Of a stretch of DNA of 39,309 bases, positions 22,932 to 31,305 are shown piece by piece (the stretch's first letter is position 1; every line of letters starts with the position of its first letter). The DNA comes from an uncultured Prevotella sp. (GTDB lineage Bacteria; Bacteroidota; Bacteroidia; Bacteroidales; Bacteroidaceae). Position numbers and translations under genes: made by a program. Below the pieces are notes generated by a model, which worked only from the letters and a program-made list of their open reading frames with translations, was not told where the DNA came from and made no database searches. The DNA is taken from NCBI GenBank assembly GCA_905196835.1, contig CAJJWN010000029.1:1-39309 (forward strand). Direction: 5' to 3'.

Positions 22932-25580
22932 ATGAAACGCTTATACATAGTCTTAATAGTTGTCTTAGTTTTAGCAAGCGGCGGTCGGGCGCGTGGCGCA
23001 GAGATGCGCCGCCCCGTCAGTCCGCTGCGTCCCATGTGGCTTGTCCACGTAACAAGCAACGACAAGGAGGACGTCGTGGAGACCATTGACGGCCTGCCCG
23101 ACGACCTGAAGCCATACGTTGTGCTCAACCTTGCCATGAACCACAAGGCCGACCCCGGTCTTCTGGATTACTACATGGGGCAGTGCAAGAACAAGGGCGT
23201 GTGGGTCATGATACAGCCCAGCAGTGGAGTGCAGCACTACATGGACTCCGTCAACGTAGCACGCTACGAGGATTACTACCGCAAATACCCCAACCTCGTG
23301 GGCTACAACTTCTGCGAACAGGCGTGGGGCTTCACAAGCGAGACCTTCGCCCAGCGCTGCGAGCTGTACTGCAAGCTGTTGGAAATAGGCTCGAAGTATG
23401 GTGGCTACCTGTACATAAACGACATGCAGTCGGTATCAAACAACCCCTGGAACACCATATCGAAGATGAAGAAGTACGCGCGTTACGCCGAGTGCGTGCG
23501 CCGGTACAGCCGTAATCTAATCTATGGCGACAAGCTAACCATGGGGCTTGGCTACTACGACAACGAGAGCGCGTGCCTCGGCATGTTCCTCGGAGGCTAC
23601 GCCGACAACTACGCCGTGCGCTACGACCAGTTCTCGTGGAGCTATTCGGGGCGCACAAGCGTCTTCGGCGAGGAGTACGGTTATGAAATGCCAAACGCCC
23701 TTTCGTGGCTTACCTGCCCCGAGGCCCTGGCCGGAATGTCCATCGCCGAGCACCTGATGATGACCGGCGCGACGGTAATCGACGGACCGGAGATATCCTC
23801 CATACTCATAATACGCCACGGCCAAATGACTCCCGGCGGCAAGAACGTAGTGGCCGACGTGGTGCGCAAGGTCGTTGACGGCACCCTGCGCATACCCACG
23901 CGTGAAGAAGTCAGGGCACGGGTGAAGGCCGCCTACGTGTGCGACAATAGCAGCACGGTGGACGACCCGTTGTACACCGGCCTCTACGGCATGGACGACG
24001 AGAAGAAGCAGAACCGCACTTACCTCAAGCGCACAGGGCGTTACCTTACCATTCCGTCGCTCGCCTTTGTGCCTGAAGACGGCCTCTTCGACCTCGTCGT
24101 GACGCAACGCGGCGACCAGAGCTACGCCTCTCGCTGGCCCACGGAGGCCGCGAAGGTGGAAGAACTGAACCGCCTTTACCCCGAGGAGTACACCGGCACG
24201 ATGTACGTAGGCCGCGCGGACAACCGCCTGCTGGCCTACAACAACTACATAAACACCGACATCGACGAGCAGGCCGACATCCCGTTGAAATACAACTCGT
24301 GCGACGCCGTGCGCCTTGACTTCACCCCTCACACCTTCGCCGTAATCGAAGAGCGGGCCGAAGGGCTGCAAGTCTACCTCAACAACTACCGCACCGACAA
24401 GTCGGCCATGTGGCTTCAGTACCCCGGAGTGAGCGATGACGACGGCCTGCCGCGGCTTAATTACAACACGGCCTTCGATTATTTTGACGACACATTCATA
24501 GACAATCCCACCGACCGGCAGCTCCGCCAAAGCGTCATAGCCGTCCGTGGATGCACGGCCAGGCCAACGGTTACATGGAAAGACCGCGGCGACCACCCCT
24601 CCAGCAGCGTAAAAGAGGAGTACGCCGACGGCACGCTCACCCTGACAATAATGCACAACGGGCCGCTCGACATAAGCATACAATGCGCCGGGAGCAACCC
24701 CGGCAGGCTCCCTGCGCCCACGTTCGCCGCCGTGGAGAGCATACCGCAGCCCGACATGCAGGCCGACATCGTGCCCGACGAGCAGGCGTATGACTTCGAG
24801 GACATGGCCGAGGGCGACGCCCTTACGGCCTCTACGCAGCCATGGCTCGCCGCCGACGGAGCAGGCGCGGCCGTGATAACGCAGTACGGCGGCAGCCTCG
24901 CGCTCAACCCGACGGCCATCGGCACGGGCACGAACCGCGTGGGCATAGCCAACCTTACGCGCTTTGGCGCGGAGCAGGACTACGCCGTAACGTGGAAGGA
25001 ATACACCACCTCCGTCAGCAAGGGCGGCGTGCTTATGCGCGGAACTTACGCCGACGGCGGCGCAAACCCGGGTCTTATGGACGGCTACTACTTCCAGGTG
25101 AACACCGACCTGGCGCGCGGCAATACCCGCGTAGCCATCCGTAAGGTCACCAACAAGGCCGACGGCACGACACAATTCGACAACGGCACGCAGGGCGAAG
25201 CCGTCCTGTCCGCACCCGAGGCAGGCCGTCCGCGCTGGTACCGCGCCACCTGCCAGAACAATCTTCTCACCCTTGAATACTCTGACGACGGGCAGAACTT
25301 CACGCAAGCCATAAGGCGCGTTGACTACAAGTACCACGAGGCCGGCGTCACCCAGCTGCTCTGGGGCATCGGCGTGCCCGACGTCAAGACCACGTATTAC
25401 GACGACATACGCCTCACCTACCTGTCTGACACCGCCGCAACGGGCATCGGCGGCATACATACCGTCACCGCTCCGTCGTCACAGAGCACCGCCTGGTACA
25501 CCCTTCAGGGCGTGCGCATAGCGCGCCCCACGGCTCCCGGCGTGTACATCCGCGGCGGACGCAAGCATGTAATAAGGTAG
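22932..25580 (+). CDS. Glycoside hydrolase family 98 (likely endo-beta-1,4-xylanase)
   Basis: A secreted 882-residue enzyme with a signal peptide (IVLIVVLVLASGGRARGA, cleavage about 23). The GH98 catalytic part (about 28-330) starts RPVSPLRPMWLVHVTSNDKE and contains YVVLNLAMN, YNFCEQAWGF (Glu129), YDQFSWSYSG (Asp232) and VIDGPEISS (Glu287), candidates for the acidic catalytic residues. The GH98 C-terminal beta region follows (about 340-620). A lectin-like sandwich (about 655-850; YDFEDMAEGDALTAS, GYYFQVNTDLARGNTRVAIR) precedes a short Prevotella-style tail YTLQGVRIARPTAPGVYI. GH98 includes blood-group endo-galactosidases and a Bacteroides xylanase on complex xylans; the GH115 neighbour favours xylan. 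It begins 137 bp after the GH115 stop. Confidence 0.85.
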   Translation: MKRLYIVLIVVLVLASGGRARGAEMRRPVSPLRPMWLVHVTSNDKEDVVETIDGLPDDLKPYVVLNLAMNHKADPGLLDYYMGQCKNKGVWVMIQPSSGVQHYMDSVNVARYEDYYRKYPNLVGYNFCEQAWGFTSETFAQRCELYCKLLEIGSKYGGYLYINDMQSVSNNPWNTISKMKKYARYAECVRRYSRNLIYGDKLTMGLGYYDNESACLGMFLGGYADNYAVRYDQFSWSYSGRTSVFGEEYGYEMPNALSWLTCPEALAGMSIAEHLMMTGATVIDGPEISSILIIRHGQMTPGGKNVVADVVRKVVDGTLRIPTREEVRARVKAAYVCDNSSTVDDPLYTGLYGMDDEKKQNRTYLKRTGRYLTIPSLAFVPEDGLFDLVVTQRGDQSYASRWPTEAAKVEELNRLYPEEYTGTMYVGRADNRLLAYNNYINTDIDEQADIPLKYNSCDAVRLDFTPHTFAVIEERAEGLQVYLNNYRTDKSAMWLQYPGVSDDDGLPRLNYNTAFDYFDDTFIDNPTDRQLRQSVIAVRGCTARPTVTWKDRGDHPSSSVKEEYADGTLTLTIMHNGPLDISIQCAGSNPGRLPAPTFAAVESIPQPDMQADIVPDEQAYDFEDMAEGDALTASTQPWLAADGAGAAVITQYGGSLALNPTAIGTGTNRVGIANLTRFGAEQDYAVTWKEYTTSVSKGGVLMRGTYADGGANPGLMDGYYFQVNTDLARGNTRVAIRKVTNKADGTTQFDNGTQGEAVLSAPEAGRPRWYRATCQNNLLTLEYSDDGQNFTQAIRRVDYKYHEAGVTQLLWGIGVPDVKTTYYDDIRLTYLSDTAATGIGGIHTVTAPSSQSTAWYTLQGVRIARPTAPGVYIRGGRKHVIR

Positions 25581-25787
25581 ACAGCCACCCCAAAGGGCGC
25601 AGGCACCATCCCCAAGGGCCACGACACCCACCCCAAATCCCTCCCCACGGGAGAGGCTTTAACAGCCACGTTAGTTTGGGCGCATACGGCTTATCCGGCC
25701 CATTGGCTCCATTTGGCCTATTGAAAACCGCCTGATTGCCTGCCAAAGCCAGCCGCCGCATAACCCCTTGGCAGTCAGCCGCTTCGC

Positions 25788-25860
25788 AAAAGGCCGCCTT
25801 TCACCCTCTGAAAGGCGGCCTTTTGGCGTGTCAAAGACGGCCTTTTGGCGTGCAAAAGGC
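25788..25860. repeat. GGCCGCC hairpin, third repeat family
   Basis: AAAAGGCCGCCTTTCA (25788-25803) pairs exactly with TGAAAGGCGGCCTTTT (25809-25824). AAAGACGGCCTTTTGGCG and AAAAGGCCGTC follow. The preceding 200 bp (25581-25787) have no gene, only CCCCAAAGGGC/CCCCAAGGGCC words. Confidence 0.65.
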
Positions 25861-25877
25861 CGTCAATCGGATTCACA

Positions 25878-26033
25878 GTGTTTCGGCGTGATTTGCAATC
25901 CGCCGAAATATACTATGAGGATTTGCAATCCGCTCAAACCTCCACACCTTGCTTTCAGCAAACGAGGAGCAGTCAATCGGATTGCAAATCCTTATAATAA
26001 GAACCGGCGGATTGCAAATCCGCCAGAACGAAT
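25878..26033. repeat. 150-bp dispersed repeat, copy D (diverged)
   Basis: It shares the framework of copies A-C: GTTTCGGCGTGATTTGCAAT at the left, ATGAGGATTTGCAATCCGCT, then CGGATTGCAAATCC words and CGCCAGAACGAATG at the right. The middle (CTTTCAGCAAACGAGGAGCA) is unrelated to that of the other copies, so only the palindromic parts are conserved. Confidence 0.7.
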
Positions 26034-26186
26034 GTATATGGCTTATCGGGCCAATCAGCCCCATTTGGCCTGTAAAAGCCTGCCCTTTGCCCTGCCGTTT
26101 CAGGCCTCCCGGCTCTCCCACTCCTCCCAGCTTCCCCATGAATGATACAAAACCGGCGTGTCGGTGCAACTCCACGTAAGCGCGAT

Positions 26187-26215
26187 GTAACATTTTTATG
26201 TTACGTATGACGTAA
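26187..26215. promoter_or_regulatory. Overlapping inverted repeats upstream of a promoter
   Basis: GTAACAT-TTTT-ATGTTAC (26187-26204) overlaps TTACGT-ATG-ACGTAA (26201-26215). The pair lies about 30 bp before the -7 box at 26245. The layout suits a dimeric regulator, possibly the hybrid two-component protein encoded downstream. Confidence 0.45.
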
Positions 26216-26244
26216 ATGTTTCATCGTATTCCGCAATAATCAGC

Positions 26245-26252
26245 TATCTTTG
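26245..26252 (+). promoter_or_regulatory. -7 box TATCTTTG
   Basis: A perfect TAnnTTTG match 71 bp before ATG 26323. A TTTC sits at about the -33 position. Confidence 0.65.
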
Positions 26253-26322
26253 TATTGTGGATTTTCATCGGAAACCGACTTTACATTAAACTCAAACCAT
26301 AACAATTTAAAACCAAACGATT

Positions 26323-26820
26323 ATGAAAAAGTTAATGCTTATGTTCGCCCTCGTGGCGCTTTTCGCAACCAACGTAGCTGCACAGACACCCTGGAAGGTC
26401 ATCGACATGGAATATGTCACCAAGCATGGCAGCAACTGCCAGTATGACGACGAGACCTGCACAGCCACCTTCAAGGGTAGCGGCGACCGCTGGTTCGACC
26501 TGCCCGGACTATCGGGCGACCTCACAGGCCACACCAAGCTCGAGGCTACCATCCTGAAGAGCAACGTCATCCTTACATTCAACATACGCTACAAGGACGC
26601 CGACGGCAAGACGCAGCAGGTGAAGGCGCAGACCTTCTACGGCCAGATGGGCAAGGAAATAACGTCGAAGAAGACGCTCAAGGTTGACCTTACCAACAAG
26701 GGCAAGATTGGCGACGACGTGCTGAAGAACGTCGTAGGCGTGCGCGTGTCGATGGCGAAGGTCGTTGGCGGAGCCGAAGAGCCCTGGCAGGTGCAGTTCG
26801 GCGACGTTGTAGTTAAGTGA
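26323..26820 (+). CDS. Small secreted beta-rich protein, possible carbohydrate-binding module
   Basis: A 165-residue protein with a clear signal peptide (MLMFALVALFATNVAA, cleavage before QTPWKV) and no lipobox. The mature part alternates short strands (VIDMEYVTKHGSNCQYDDET, GDRWFDLPGLSGD, VILTFNIRYKDADGKTQQVK, AEEPWQVQFGDVVVK) and has the look of a galactose-binding-like beta-sandwich with exposed Trp. It contains two Cys, perhaps a disulfide. I recognise no exact family. It has its own promoter and an inverted-repeat operator candidate, and sits between the hydrolases and the regulator of the locus. A free glycan-binding protein or enzyme accessory is the natural inference. Confidence 0.72.
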   Translation: MKKLMLMFALVALFATNVAAQTPWKVIDMEYVTKHGSNCQYDDETCTATFKGSGDRWFDLPGLSGDLTGHTKLEATILKSNVILTFNIRYKDADGKTQQVKAQTFYGQMGKEITSKKTLKVDLTNKGKIGDDVLKNVVGVRVSMAKVVGGAEEPWQVQFGDVVVK

Positions 26821-26889
26821 CAATGCACGGCGCGCGGCGGCGCGCATGGCACGGAATCCATAATGTATTGATTACCAGATACTTTCCTG

Positions 26890-26972
26890 AAGGCCGCCTT
26901 TCGCTTGATGAAAGGCGGCCTTTTAGCGTGCAATTCGCGGCCTTTTGCATGGCGGAAGGCCGCCTTTTGCAA
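26890..26972. repeat. GGCCGCC hairpin, third repeat family
   Basis: AAGGCCGCCTTTC (26890-26902) pairs exactly with GAAAGGCGGCCTT (26910-26922). GCGGCCTTTTGC and GGAAGGCCGCCTTTTGC follow. It may terminate transcription of the small secreted protein gene 70 bp upstream. Confidence 0.6.
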
Positions 26973-26979
26973 AGCCTCT

Positions 26980-27056
26980 TATTTGGCTCATTTGGCTCAT
27001 TAGGCCATTAGGCCCGATAAGCCCGATGAGCCCGATGAGCCTGATGAGCCGACAGG
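26980..27056. repeat. Degenerate short tandem repeats (GGCTCATTAGGCC / GCCCGATGAGCC)
   Basis: TTTGGCTCATTTGGCTCATT, then AGGCCATTAGGCC, then GATAAGCCCGATGAGCCCGA and GATGAGCCTGATGAGCC form 9-12-bp degenerate units. Similar words occur near 25688-25720 and 26040-26070. No gene lies in the 363-bp spacer 26821-27183. Confidence 0.5.
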
Positions 27057-27129
27057 CGGCCAAGTGCTGCCGGCTTGCCGCAGGGCGGCGGCCGCGTGGC
27101 TGCCGTTTTCGTTTTTTTCTGCATGATTT

Positions 27130-27137
27130 TATCTTTG
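27130..27137 (+). promoter_or_regulatory. Regulator promoter -7 box TATCTTTG
   Basis: A perfect TAnnTTTG match 46 bp before ATG 27184, in a T-rich stretch. A separate promoter would allow low constitutive expression of the sensor, as is usual for these loci. Confidence 0.6.
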
Positions 27138-27183
27138 TTTTACATATTTTTCTTATTTTTATAGGCAGATTAACACTTACGCC

Positions 27184-30100
27184 ATGACATTCATGAAAAC
27201 ACCGATAAACCGGCTTTTGCTCTGCGCCGTGCTGGCTCTTGCCTGCGTTGAGGCCGCCTTGGCTTCCACCTACCGGCGCCTTTACGGCAACGACATGCTG
27301 TCGTCAAAGCTCGTCACGAGCATCTGCCAGGACAGCCACGGCTATGTATGGATAGCCACGGAGTACGGCCTTAACCGCTTCGACGGCGTGTACTTCACGC
27401 AGTATTACGCCGACACGGGCGAGGGGCTTGCCAATAACCAGGTGCAGAACGTGATGCCATGCGGCGGCGGAGTGCTTGTGGACATGTACAGCAGTGTGCA
27501 GCTGTATACGCCGGACGACAACCGTTTCCACGACATCAGGCTGAAAGACGCGCCCGCCGTGTCGGTAAAAAGCATCGTCACGACACCAAGCGGTGACGTA
27601 TGGCTCGTCAATTCGGGGCACGGCATATGGCAGGTCGACCTGAAGAAGATGGAGGCCCGCCCCGTGGCCAAGGTCAACCGGGCGGTAGGAGGGTACAAGT
27701 TGAAGTCGGCCCTGATGGACAAGCGCGGCCGCCTGTGGCTGAGTACGCTCGAGAACGGGTTGGTGATGTATGACACGCGCACAGACCGCGTGCTCCGTTT
27801 CTTGGACGACGCGGCTAACCGCACGAAGGTGGCCGGCATCATGGAAGACGCCAAGGGGCGCGTGGTCGTAGCCACAAACAACAACGGCATATACCTGCCC
27901 GACGGGCGCACGGGCGCGATAGCAAAGCTGTGCGACGTCAAGGGAGTAACCGTCATGCGCTCGTTCTGCGACAGCAATGGCGGCATGTACTTGGGCACCA
28001 GCATTTACGGAGTGTGGCGCATTGACATCGACGGACGCCGCGCCGTGCCGCTGTACACGCCTGCAGAGATGTCACTGATGCCCAAGTCAGAGGCGTGGGC
28101 CTTCTGCCGTGATAAGGACGGCAACGCCTGGATTGGCTTCCACCGTGGCGGACTGCTCTTCGTCTCGCAGCGGCAGCAGCCCTTCGGCTATGTCGGCATG
28201 GACGGTATCGACGGCGACAATGGCAGCAACGTGCTGGCCGTGGCCGCCGCGGCCAACGGCAGCCTGTACGTAGGGAAGGAGGGCAACGGCCTCTTCGAGC
28301 TGACGCAGAGCGGCGAGGTGGGCGGCCGCTGGCTGCACGGCAAGGGCGTGAGCGCCATTATGCCTGCAGGCGGAGGCAAGGTATGGGTGGGCACGCACTA
28401 CAACGACGGCGTGTGCCTGCTCGACACGCGCACCGGCTCGGCGCGCTGGATAGCCGACAAGGACATCGTGGGCAGCTACGTCAAGGGCATAGCCGCCGAC
28501 AAGCGGGGCAACATTTACCTGGCCTGCTTCAACAAGGGCCTCTACTCGTTCACGCCCGACGGACTCTCGCGGCGCACCCTCTGCGGCGGCAGGATGCAGC
28601 TGCATAACCGCTACCTGAACGTGCTCAAGGCCGACTCGCGCGGCCTCCTGTGGATAGGCCACTACTATGGCATCGACGCTTACGACCCCGGGCGCGACCG
28701 TGTGCTCGACCTCACGATGGACTCCACGATGCGCACCGCCGTGACTTACACCATAGCCGAGACAAGGGACGGCCTGATGTGGTTCGGCACAAACCACGGA
28801 CTGTTCAGCTACGACACGGCCAGGCGCGCCTGGAAGCATTACACCAAGGCCGACGGACTGCCCGTAGAGACCGTGTGCGGAATAGCCGAGGGCGGCGACG
28901 GCAGCCTCTGGGTGAGCACTTTCCGCGGCCTTTGCCGCCTTGACAGGCGTACGGGGCGCATGGCTACGTTCTACCGCGGCAACGGTCTTGAGGACGACAA
29001 CTATCTGCGCGGAGCCTGCGGCGTGTCGCCCTTCGGCCTCGTCTACTTCGGCAACGAACGCGGCTTGACGTTCTTCATGCCGCAGAAAGTGCAGGTGGCG
29101 AGCTTCCAGCGCGGTGTAACCATTACCGGCCTGTACCTGCAAGGACGACAGGTGGTGATGCCTGAAGACGCCATACGCCTCGACTACCGCGACAACACGT
29201 TCACCCTGCGCTTCTCTACCATGGACTTCCGCGAGGCCGACAACATCTATTACGAATACCGCTTCAAGGACGAGCCGCGCGGTGTGTGGCACCAGACGGC
29301 CGCCGGAACGAGCGAGATAACGCTGACACACCTCGCCCCCGGCAGCCACCAGCTGTTCGTAAGGGCGTGCGAGGGCGGCGTTACGTCGGACATCAAGAAG
29401 ATAGACATACGCATCACGCCGCCATGGTGGCGCTCGTGGTGGGCTTACACATTATATATAATGGCCGCGCTGGCCGTCATCGCCCTGGCCTTTACCGCCT
29501 ACCGGCGCAAGCAGCAGGCGGATAACAACGAGTCGGAAATACGCTTCCTCATCGACGTGGGCCACGAGCTGCGCTCTCCGCTCACGCTCATCAAGAGCCC
29601 GCTCGACATGCTCCTGCGCCACGGCTACGACCAGCAGACCGACCGCGCGCTGCGTGGCATGAAGCGCAACACCGACCGTATGCTCCAGCTTGTCAACCAA
29701 ATATTGAGCATCCGCCGCATAGAGAAGGGGCAGATGCGCCTGCACTACGCCCAGACGGACATGACGCAGTTCGTCGCCGACATCGTGCACGACTATGACT
29801 ACGAGGCGGAGAAGCGCAAAATCGCCCTCTCGTTCACCGCCGACGGCTACGGACTGAAGGCTTACATCGACCGCGACAACTTCGACAAGGTGGTGAACAA
29901 CCTGCTCACCAACGCCCTGAAGTACACCCAGGACGGCGGCGAAATAACCGTTGCGCTGGCCGCTGACGGCGGCCGCCTGCGCCTTACGGTCGCCGACAAC
30001 GGCCAAGGCATAGACGAAGAGCAGCTCAAGCGCGTCTTCGACCGCTTCTATCAGGTGTCTTCGCGCACCGCTTCGGGGCAGTTGGGCTTCGGCATCGGCC

Positions 30101-31128
30101 TTAACCTTACGTATAAATTGGTAAAGCTCCACGGTGGAGACATCACCGCGCGAAACCGCACCGACGGCCAGACGGGCTCCGTCTTCACCGTCACATTGCC
30201 GCAGAGCGCGGCCCATCTTGCCAAGGACTGCATCGTGGACGGCAGCTATTTCGCCGGCAAGACCGAAAAAGACAGCCGCCGCAGGGCCGAGGGTGAAGCC
30301 GCCGCAAGCGGCGAGCCGAAGCAGCGCAAGCCGCGCAGGGCGACGAATTACCGCGTCGCCGTGGTCGATGATGACGAGGGAATACGCAATTTCCTCTCGT
30401 CGGAGATGGGCCTTGACTACCACGTTGACACTTACGCCAACGGCCGCGAGGCCCTTGAAGCCGTGACGGACACGCTGCCCGACCTCGTCGTCAGCGACGT
30501 GATGATGCCCGAGATGGACGGCTTCACACTGCTGCGCCGCCTGAAAAACAATACCAAGACCAGCCACATACCCGTCATACTGCTCACCACGAAGGTGGAG
30601 CAGGCCGCCCGTGTGGAGGGTCTCGACTACGGTGCCGACGCCTACATAGACAAGCCTTTCGACCTGGAAGAGCTGCTTGCAACGGCCGCCTCGCTCATAG
30701 CCAACCGCCAGCGGGTGCGCGGAAAATTCTCCGGCGTGCAGGAACAGAAGGAAACCGTGAAGCCAATCGAGCTGAAAGGCAACGACGCGCAGCTGATGGA
30801 GAAAATCATGAAGGTAGTCAACGACCGCCTCTCCGACAGCGACTTCAACGTCGAGGCGCTGGCCACCGACGTAGGCCTTAGCCGCGTTCAGCTGCACCGC
30901 CGCGTGAAAGAGATGACGGGAATAACCATCGGCGAGTTCATCCGCAACCTGCGTATGCAGCAGGCTGCGCGGCTCTTCGAGCAGGGAGACGTCACCGTGT
31001 CGCAGGTGACTTACGCCGTGGGCATGGTCAATCCCAACCACTTCGCCGCCGCTTTCAAGAAGTATTTTGGCCTCACTCCGTCCGAATACATGGCCAAACA
31101 TGCGTCCAAGGGCGCCAGCGAGGCCTGA
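27184..31128 (+). CDS. Hybrid two-component system sensor/regulator (HTCS)
   Basis: All parts of a two-component system lie in one 1314-residue inner-membrane protein. Order: signal/anchor (about 5-28); a periplasmic sensor of two beta-propellers with repeats of the form WIATEYGLNRFDG, WLSTLENGLVMYD and WFGTNHGLFSYD (about 30-640); a Y_Y_Y domain (about 650-740, YYEYRFKDEPRGVWHQ); a transmembrane helix (about 752-775); HisKA with His794 in VGHELRSPLTLIKS; HATPase with NLLTNALKY and GFGIGL; a receiver with Asp1105 in VVSDVMMPEMDG; and an AraC-type DNA-binding domain (about 1205-1305, GLSRVQLHRRVKEMTGITIG). Such proteins bind an oligosaccharide and activate their own locus. ATG 27193 is an alternative start. 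It faces the SusC gene 177 bp on. Confidence 0.96.
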   Translation: MTFMKTPINRLLLCAVLALACVEAALASTYRRLYGNDMLSSKLVTSICQDSHGYVWIATEYGLNRFDGVYFTQYYADTGEGLANNQVQNVMPCGGGVLVDMYSSVQLYTPDDNRFHDIRLKDAPAVSVKSIVTTPSGDVWLVNSGHGIWQVDLKKMEARPVAKVNRAVGGYKLKSALMDKRGRLWLSTLENGLVMYDTRTDRVLRFLDDAANRTKVAGIMEDAKGRVVVATNNNGIYLPDGRTGAIAKLCDVKGVTVMRSFCDSNGGMYLGTSIYGVWRIDIDGRRAVPLYTPAEMSLMPKSEAWAFCRDKDGNAWIGFHRGGLLFVSQRQQPFGYVGMDGIDGDNGSNVLAVAAAANGSLYVGKEGNGLFELTQSGEVGGRWLHGKGVSAIMPAGGGKVWVGTHYNDGVCLLDTRTGSARWIADKDIVGSYVKGIAADKRGNIYLACFNKGLYSFTPDGLSRRTLCGGRMQLHNRYLNVLKADSRGLLWIGHYYGIDAYDPGRDRVLDLTMDSTMRTAVTYTIAETRDGLMWFGTNHGLFSYDTARRAWKHYTKADGLPVETVCGIAEGGDGSLWVSTFRGLCRLDRRTGRMATFYRGNGLEDDNYLRGACGVSPFGLVYFGNERGLTFFMPQKVQVASFQRGVTITGLYLQGRQVVMPEDAIRLDYRDNTFTLRFSTMDFREADNIYYEYRFKDEPRGVWHQTAAGTSEITLTHLAPGSHQLFVRACEGGVTSDIKKIDIRITPPWWRSWWAYTLYIMAALAVIALAFTAYRRKQQADNNESEIRFLIDVGHELRSPLTLIKSPLDMLLRHGYDQQTDRALRGMKRNTDRMLQLVNQILSIRRIEKGQMRLHYAQTDMTQFVADIVHDYDYEAEKRKIALSFTADGYGLKAYIDRDNFDKVVNNLLTNALKYTQDGGEITVALAADGGRLRLTVADNGQGIDEEQLKRVFDRFYQVSSRTASGQLGFGIGLNLTYKLVKLHGGDITARNRTDGQTGSVFTVTLPQSAAHLAKDCIVDGSYFAGKTEKDSRRRAEGEAAASGEPKQRKPRRATNYRVAVVDDDEGIRNFLSSEMGLDYHVDTYANGREALEAVTDTLPDLVVSDVMMPEMDGFTLLRRLKNNTKTSHIPVILLTTKVEQAARVEGLDYGADAYIDKPFDLEELLATAASLIANRQRVRGKFSGVQEQKETVKPIELKGNDAQLMEKIMKVVNDRLSDSDFNVEALATDVGLSRVQLHRRVKEMTGITIGEFIRNLRMQQAARLFEQGDVTVSQVTYAVGMVNPNHFAAAFKKYFGLTPSEYMAKHASKGASEA

Positions 31129-31180
31129 CGTTACAAAAGCGTAGGCCGTTGAAACGCCATGTAAACCGCGCTTAACAAAA

Positions 31181-31225
31181 TACGCGCGCCATACAACGCC
31201 ACATTTAGGCGGTATGGCGCGCGTA
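31181..31225. promoter_or_regulatory. Long GC-rich hairpin immediately upstream of the susC -7 box
   Basis: TACGCGCGCCATAC (31181-31194) and GTATGGCGCGCGTA (31212-31225) are exact complements, extended inward by CGCC (31197-31200) and GGCG (31208-31211) around a 7-nt loop ACATTTA. It starts 53 bp after the regulator's stop and ends 3 bp before the -7 box at 31229, covering the -33 region. It can be a terminator for the regulator, an operator, or both. There is no T tract apart from the AATTTTG of the promoter. Confidence 0.65.
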
Positions 31226-31228
31226 TCG

Positions 31229-31236
31229 TAATTTTG
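31229..31236 (+). promoter_or_regulatory. susC promoter -7 box TAATTTTG
   Basis: TAATTTTG matches TAnnTTTG and lies 70 bp before ATG 31306, giving a leader of about 60 nt. Its -33 position falls within the hairpin at 31181-31225. Confidence 0.65.
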
Positions 31237-31305
31237 CATCCATGTGGTGAAAACCTTTTCAGCTGCGGTGCAAAATACGATTTACTAACAATAAAAAACA
31301 CGTTT

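Noticed and set aside
23535..25460. 641-codon open frame on the minus strand
   Set aside because: It is antisense to the GH98 gene. High GC at third positions opens opposite frames; the translation is low-complexity (Val/His/Arg-rich) with no domain. The same holds for 463-1533, 28087-29349, 29452-31239 and 32353-33684.
31234..31305. 24-codon N-terminal extension of SusC
   Set aside because: It overlaps the -7 box at 31229-31236 and hides the signal peptide, which starts at 31306.
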